Origin: an uncultured Oscillospiraceae bacterium
Lineage (GTDB): Bacteria; Bacillota; Clostridia; Oscillospirales; Oscillospiraceae
NCBI GenBank assembly: GCA_900754965.1
Contig: CAAEEO010000060.1
Span: 1 to 5,878, forward strand
Length of the DNA: 5,878 nucleotides
Reading direction: 5' to 3'
Part shown: positions 4,806 through 5,878 of the stretch, piece after piece
How positions within the stretch are numbered: the stretch's first letter is position 1
How the letters are laid out: every line of letters starts with the position of its first letter
The notes under the pieces: model-generated
The model's database searches: none
Seen by the model: only the letters and a program-made list of their open reading frames with translations
What the model was told of the DNA's origin: nothing
Program-made: the position numbers and the translations under genes

Positions 4806-5846
4806 ATGAAGAAGAATCTTGCTGTGATTTTCGGCGGCTGCTCCCCGGAGTACCCGGTGTCCCTGCAGTCTGCCTTTTCTGTGATTGAACATATTGACCG
4901 GGAACGCTATGAACCGATTCTGCTGGGCATCACCCGGCAAGGAGCCTGGTACCGCTATACCGGCGACCCGGCGGCCATCCCGGAGGATACCTGGCTGGGC
5001 ACGCACTGTGTGCCGGCCTTTCTCTGCCCGGATCGTACCCGGCAGTGCGTGCTGGAATTGGGAATCGATGGGGTGCGGGAGACCCACATCGACCTGGCTT
5101 TTCCGGTGCTCCACGGAAAAAACGGGGAGGACGGCACCATTCAGGGGCTGATCGAACTGGCGGGAATCCCGTTGGTAGGCTGTGGGACATTGTCCTCCGC
5201 CCTGTGCATGGACAAAGACCGGGCCCATCGCCTGGTGGAACTGGCAGGAATCCGGGCACCGAAATCCTTCACCATCACGGCAGATACCACGATGGAGACC
5301 ATTCGGTCCGGTGCAGAGAAACTGGGATACCCTCTGTTTGTGAAACCTGTCCGGGCGGGCAGTTCCTTTGGCATCACCAAAGTGGCAGCGGAGGGGGAAC
5401 TGGACGCTGCGGTGACGGAGGCTCTGGAATATGATGACACGGTGATTCTGGAGGAAACGATTCCCGGCTTTGAAGTGGGCTGCGCTGTGTTGGGAGGGAA
5501 GGAACTGACCATCGGTGAAGTGGACGAGATCGAACTTTCCCAGGGCTTTTTCGATTATACGGAAAAGTACACTCTGAAAACCTCCAAAATCCACACCCCG
5601 GCCCGCATCGACGAGGAAACGGCCCGCCGGGTGAAAGCGGCGGCGACCACGGTGTACCGGGCGTTGGACTGTCGGGGATTTGCCCGGGTGGATCTGTTTC
5701 TCACCCCGGCAGGGGAGATCGTCTTTAACGAAGTCAATACCATTCCCGGCTGCACCATTCACAGCCGGTATCCGGGAATGATGAAAGCGGTGGGCATTGA
5801 CTTTTCGACCCTGATCGACCGGCTGCTGGAGGAGGCGCTGGCATGA
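4806..5846 (+). CDS. vanG: VanG-type D-alanine:D-serine ligase
   Basis: This ATP-grasp ligase of 346 residues joins D-Ala to D-Ser, giving precursors with low vancomycin affinity. The N-terminal GGCSPEYPVSLQSA carries Glu15, the expected D-Ala-1 contact. FPVLHGKNGEDGTIQGL (99-115) and SSALCMDKDRAH (130-141) follow. The ATP-binding part has FVKPVRAGSSFGI with Lys180, and EE at 216-217. The omega loop QGFFDYTEKY (246-255) is VanC/VanG-like. Metal ligands are Asp296, Glu309 and Asn311, and HSRYP has Arg321 where D-Ala:D-Ala ligases have Leu/Met-type residues; VanC2 has Arg322 there and prefers D-Ser. Two unusual substitutions appear in the normally NTIPGFTSHS-like motif: Cys316 and Ile318. Start ATG 4806 follows AAGGAGG with 8-nt spacing. 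The frame runs open upstream to the end of vanS, but those 34 codons lie in the hairpin and are not expected. The stop overlaps the next gene. Confidence 0.93.
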   Translation: MKKNLAVIFGGCSPEYPVSLQSAFSVIEHIDRERYEPILLGITRQGAWYRYTGDPAAIPEDTWLGTHCVPAFLCPDRTRQCVLELGIDGVRETHIDLAFPVLHGKNGEDGTIQGLIELAGIPLVGCGTLSSALCMDKDRAHRLVELAGIRAPKSFTITADTTMETIRSGAEKLGYPLFVKPVRAGSSFGITKVAAEGELDAAVTEALEYDDTVILEETIPGFEVGCAVLGGKELTIGEVDEIELSQGFFDYTEKYTLKTSKIHTPARIDEETARRVKAAATTVYRALDCRGFARVDLFLTPAGEIVFNEVNTIPGCTIHSRYPGMMKAVGIDFSTLIDRLLEEALA

Positions 5847-5878
5847 GGACTTACCGATTCACCCCGGAATTGCTGGGG
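5843..5878 (+). CDS. Start of next van gene, probably vanXY (cut by window edge)
   Basis: ATG (5843-5845) overlaps the vanG stop in an ATGA junction and is preceded by GGAGGAGG (5828-5835) with a 7-nt spacer, so it is translated with vanG. Only 12 codons are in view, reading MRTYRFTPELLG. In most vanG clusters the next gene is vanXY, the D,D-peptidase/carboxypeptidase that removes normal D-Ala-ending precursors. The short PELLG context is compatible with such an N-terminus but is far too short to prove it. A vanT serine racemase would be expected further on. Confidence 0.5.
   Translation, partial: MRTYRFTPELLG

Noticed and set aside
4689..5762. Long minus-strand open frame (357 codons) opposite vanG
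   Set aside because: It is the mirror of a GC-rich coding gene with codon-position bias. It has no family pattern and lies fully under a well-recognised ligase. The same holds for antisense frames at 3789-4607 and 2804-3472.

Overview
The window looks like a piece of a chromosome from a Gram-positive gut-type Clostridia species (Oscillospirales/Lachnospirales-like). This is inferred from strong AGGAGG-type ribosome binding sites, fairly GC-rich genes, TATAAT-type promoters, and the closest remembered relatives of every recognisable protein. The species cannot be named from the sequence.

There are two halves. The left half (about 1-2510) is an accessory region with mobile-element character. 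It holds a small serine recombinase on the minus strand, whose reading frame containing the catalytic serine has no ATG/GTG/TTG start. Immediately upstream lies a 78-residue small HTH-like gene. Next is a gene-poor stretch of about 540 bp packed with dyad symmetries, and then a 282-residue XRE-family regulator of the kind carried by integrative elements. At 2508-2636 a second XRE-type gene, on the minus strand, is cut off just after its recognition helix. It keeps its own promoter, Shine-Dalgarno sequence and a downstream terminator.

The right half (about 2690-5878) is a vanG-type glycopeptide-resistance cluster in the order vanR-vanS-vanG-(next gene, probably vanXY, cut by the window edge). 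VanR and VanS form the two-component system. VanG is the D-Ala:D-Ser ligase that makes the altered peptidoglycan terminus. vanR/vanS overlap by 8 bp and vanG/the next gene overlap by 4 bp, so each pair is translationally coupled. A 111-bp gap between vanS and vanG holds a 9/10 dyad, a possible VanR-type operator, and a long stem-loop. A 12-bp element in that gap matches 10 of 12 positions of one upstream of vanR, which suggests a shared regulator site.

The layout is compact: there is no vanU before vanR and no vanY/vanW between vanS and vanG, unlike the Enterococcus faecalis vanG cluster and more like the vanG clusters of Clostridia. The novel points are mostly in the DNA between genes and in broken or oddly started genes. 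I see no evidence for a wholly new protein system.
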